Below are positions 6,671-8,125 of a stretch of DNA of 8,125 nucleotides, piece after piece. The position numbers were made by a program, and so were the translations under genes. This stretch comes from Gammaproteobacteria bacterium. GTDB taxonomy: Bacteria; Pseudomonadota; Gammaproteobacteria; SZUA-229. The notes below the pieces were generated by a model. The model did no database searches, was not told where the DNA came from, and saw nothing but the letters and a program-made list of their open reading frames with translations. Within the stretch, counting starts at the first letter, position 1, and each line of letters opens with the position of its first letter. The stretch spans positions 1 through 8,125 of the forward strand of contig JACPVK010000364.1 of assembly GCA_016191795.1 (NCBI GenBank), in the 5' to 3' direction.

Positions 6671-6689
6671 ATATCAGCTTGGGTGATAT
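6671..6689. repeat. Inverted repeat ATATCA-N7-TGATAT just after msrQ
   Basis: Perfect 6-bp arms (6671-6676 and 6684-6689) flank a 7-nt spacer, 4 bp beyond the msrQ stop. An AT-rich stem without a following T run is a poor intrinsic terminator. It could be a weak hairpin at the mRNA end or a protein site. Confidence 0.3.
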
Positions 6690-6692
6690 TGT

Positions 6693-7298
6693 CTAAGTTT
6701 TTTTGTACCTGGCGGTGGCAAGAATCCAGCGGCTACCCAGTAGCAAACACAATATCAATCCTAATATTAGAGGTTGCTGATAATCCGCCTTGATCATCAT
6801 GACATGGTGCACCAGGCCCACGACAGCAATGACATAAACCAGTTTGTGTAATCGCGCCCAGTTTTTTTTCAGTCGTTTGATCATGGCCTGATTTGAGGTA
6901 ATGGCCAGCGGAACCAATAATAACCAGCAAATCATACCCAACGTAATAAACGGCCGCTTGACGATATCGCGCAGGATATCGGCCACATCGAAATACTGAT
7001 CAAACCAGACATACGTCAGTAAATGTAAACTGCCATAAAAAAACACAAACAGGCCCAGCATGCGGCGGTAGTGAATCAGCCAGCCCAGATCAAGAAACTT
7101 GCGTAACGGTGTGATACTCAGGGTGATGAGCAACAGGTAATAAGTCCAGTCACCGGTTTTACGGGTCATTGCCTCAACCGGATTGATACCCAGCGTATTA
7201 TTAAAGGCCCCATAGACCAGAAAGGCTAATGGCAACAGGCATAGCACAAACACCAGCGGCTTAAACCGCAAAAAAATATGGGATGAAATAGTCGACAT
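6693..7298 (-). CDS. msrQ: MsrQ, haem-binding membrane subunit of the MsrPQ methionine sulfoxide reductase
   Basis: This 201-residue polytopic inner-membrane protein of the ferric-reductase-like family (formerly YedZ) is close to the roughly 210 residues usual for MsrQ. It passes electrons from the respiratory chain to periplasmic MsrP. Hydrophobic segments lie at about 12-31, 50-66, 80-97, 116-134, 150-169 and 175-192. The conserved motifs are the TPLR-LDLGWLIHYRRMLGL region (63-84), YGSLHLLTYVWFDQ (H92), RPFITLG (115-121), WARLHKLVYV (H151) and VHHVMM (H164, H165). H92, H151 and H164 match the positions proposed as haem ligands in the E. coli protein. Its ATG overlaps the msrP stop (TAATG), and no clear ribosome binding site precedes it, so translation is probably coupled. 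No convincing terminator follows, so read-through toward soxB is possible. Confidence 0.94.
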   Translation of the reverse strand: MSTISSHIFLRFKPLVFVLCLLPLAFLVYGAFNNTLGINPVEAMTRKTGDWTYYLLLITLSITPLRKFLDLGWLIHYRRMLGLFVFFYGSLHLLTYVWFDQYFDVADILRDIVKRPFITLGMICWLLLVPLAITSNQAMIKRLKKNWARLHKLVYVIAVVGLVHHVMMIKADYQQPLILGLILCLLLGSRWILATARYKKT

Positions 7299-8125
7299 TA
7301 AAAATATTTTTTCAGATCCATGCCGGCATACAGATGTGCAACCTGGTCCGCATAGCCATTAAACATCCGGGTTTTGACTTTTGGATCCCAGAAATTACTG
7401 CCAATTCTGCGTTCAGTCGCCTGGCTCCAGCGCGGGTGATCCCCGTCCGGATTCACATTGGAATAAAAACCGTATTCACGCGGGGCTGTAACATTCCAGG
7501 TACAAGTGGGTTCATTTTCGGTAAAACGTATCGCCACTATCGATTTAATACTTTTGAATCCGTATTTCCATGGCACGACCAGTCGCAGTGGTGCGCCATT
7601 CTGATTAGGCAGTACATCGCCATATAGCCCCACTGCCATGAGTGTTAAGGGATTCATGGCTTCATCCATACGCAAACCTTCTGTATAGGGCCATTCCAGA
7701 ACACGGCGTCTCTGGCCCGGCATACGCTCCGGATCTTTCAGGGTGACAAATTCAACATATTTGGCACGCGAAGTGGGTTTAAATTGTTTAATCATGTCAG
7801 CCAGTGAAAACCCCACCCAGGGAATCACCATCGACCAGCCCTCCACACAACGCAAACGATAAATGCGCTCTTCCAGTGCATAGGGCTTGATGAAATCTTC
7901 CAGGTTAAACGTACCGGTTTTTTCCGCCTCACCCGAAACGGTTACCGTCCAGCCCTGAGTATTGAAATTGCGCGCATTCACGGCCGGATCGGCCTTGTCG
8001 GTGCCAAACTCATAAAAATTGTTGTAATGGGTAATTTCATCCAGGGTATTGAGTTTTTCTTTGGCACTGAACTGACTTTTTTTCGCCTGCGCATAAGGCA
8101 GGGCTGCGGCAAACGCGTCACGCCC
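7298..8125 (-). CDS. msrP: MsrP, periplasmic molybdopterin methionine sulfoxide reductase (N-terminus outside window)
   Basis: This is the catalytic subunit that reduces methionine sulfoxide in oxidised periplasmic proteins (formerly YedY; sulfite-oxidase fold, Mo-molybdopterin). The frame stays open to the right edge, giving 275 residues. The GTG at 7981 is internal: the residues before it (ITHYNNFYEFGTDKADPA) are a conserved MsrP block, including the cofactor-pocket YNNFYEFG segment. The visible Cys at about residue 93 of the fragment (LRCVEGWSMVIPW; codon at 7847-7849) is the expected molybdenum ligand. Further hallmarks are PLRLVVPWKYGFKSIKSI, TWNVTAPREYGFYSNVNP and HPRWSQATERRIG. E. coli MsrP has about 334 residues, so some 50-60 N-terminal residues are missing, including the Tat signal. 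The gene ends in a TAATG overlap with msrQ, the standard operon arrangement. Confidence 0.95.
   Translation of the reverse strand, partial: GRDAFAAALPYAQAKKSQFSAKEKLNTLDEITHYNNFYEFGTDKADPAVNARNFNTQGWTVTVSGEAEKTGTFNLEDFIKPYALEERIYRLRCVEGWSMVIPWVGFSLADMIKQFKPTSRAKYVEFVTLKDPERMPGQRRRVLEWPYTEGLRMDEAMNPLTLMAVGLYGDVLPNQNGAPLRLVVPWKYGFKSIKSIVAIRFTENEPTCTWNVTAPREYGFYSNVNPDGDHPRWSQATERRIGSNFWDPKVKTRMFNGYADQVAHLYAGMDLKKYF

Noticed and set aside
6640..6692. Intrinsic terminator for msrQ
   Set aside because: The inverted repeats found have AT-rich or very tight-loop stems and no following T tract on the minus strand.
7979..7981. GTG at 7981 as the start of msrP
   Set aside because: The frame stays open to the window edge, and the upstream residues match conserved MsrP sequence, so the codon is internal.
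1..8125. tRNA or rRNA genes, CRISPR arrays, insertion sequences, phage genes or a defence system
   Set aside because: The window is almost fully occupied by recognisable housekeeping, redox and signalling genes. Neither intergenic region (99 and 179 bp) shows repeat arrays, terminal repeats or RNA gene signatures.

Overview
The window reads as chromosomal DNA from a sulfur-metabolising gammaproteobacterium-like organism. This rests on a SoxB thiosulfohydrolase, an MsrPQ methionine sulfoxide repair pair, an N-carbamoylputrescine amidase, and a YfiR-type periplasmic regulator beside multidomain c-di-GMP signalling proteins. The genus cannot be named from this sequence. Coding density is high. 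All genes except the first lie on the minus strand. There are no RNA genes, insertion sequences or CRISPR arrays that I can support.

Layout from left to right. (1) 1-402 (+) is the C-terminal half of aguB (putrescine synthesis from agmatine), cut by the window edge. (2) 4662-399 (-) is a tight three-gene operon. It encodes a secreted YfiR-family protein, a membrane histidine kinase whose periplasmic domain looks like CHASE8 (the sensor domain of the YfiN/TpbB diguanylate cyclase), and a response regulator with REC-PAS-GGDEF-EAL architecture. The genes are joined by an ATGA overlap and a 2-nt gap. The operon runs tail to tail into aguB, and the two stop codons overlap. (3) 4663-4761 holds the operon's upstream region and, directly after soxB, a strong rho-independent terminator. 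(4) 6513-4762 (-) is soxB, apparently a single-gene unit with a strong Shine-Dalgarno sequence and a Tat signal. (5) 6514-6692 is a 179-bp intergenic region carrying several short perfect inverted repeats, probably the soxB control region. (6) 8125-6693 (-) is msrP (N-terminus outside the window) and msrQ, joined by a TAATG stop/start overlap.

How the genes fit together. MsrP is the periplasmic molybdoenzyme that reduces methionine sulfoxide in oxidised proteins, and MsrQ is its haem-binding membrane electron donor. SoxB is also periplasmic and hydrolyses sulfate from the SoxYZ-bound intermediate of thiosulfate oxidation, but its Sox partners are not in this window. The YfiR-kinase-regulator operon is the most interesting part. 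In the known YfiBNR/HmsCDE-type systems, periplasmic YfiR represses a membrane diguanylate cyclase through direct contact. Here the CHASE8-like input domain is attached to a histidine kinase, and the c-di-GMP enzymes have moved to the cognate response regulator. This suggests a phosphorelay version of the YfiR circuit. That reading is inference from domain recognition and gene order.
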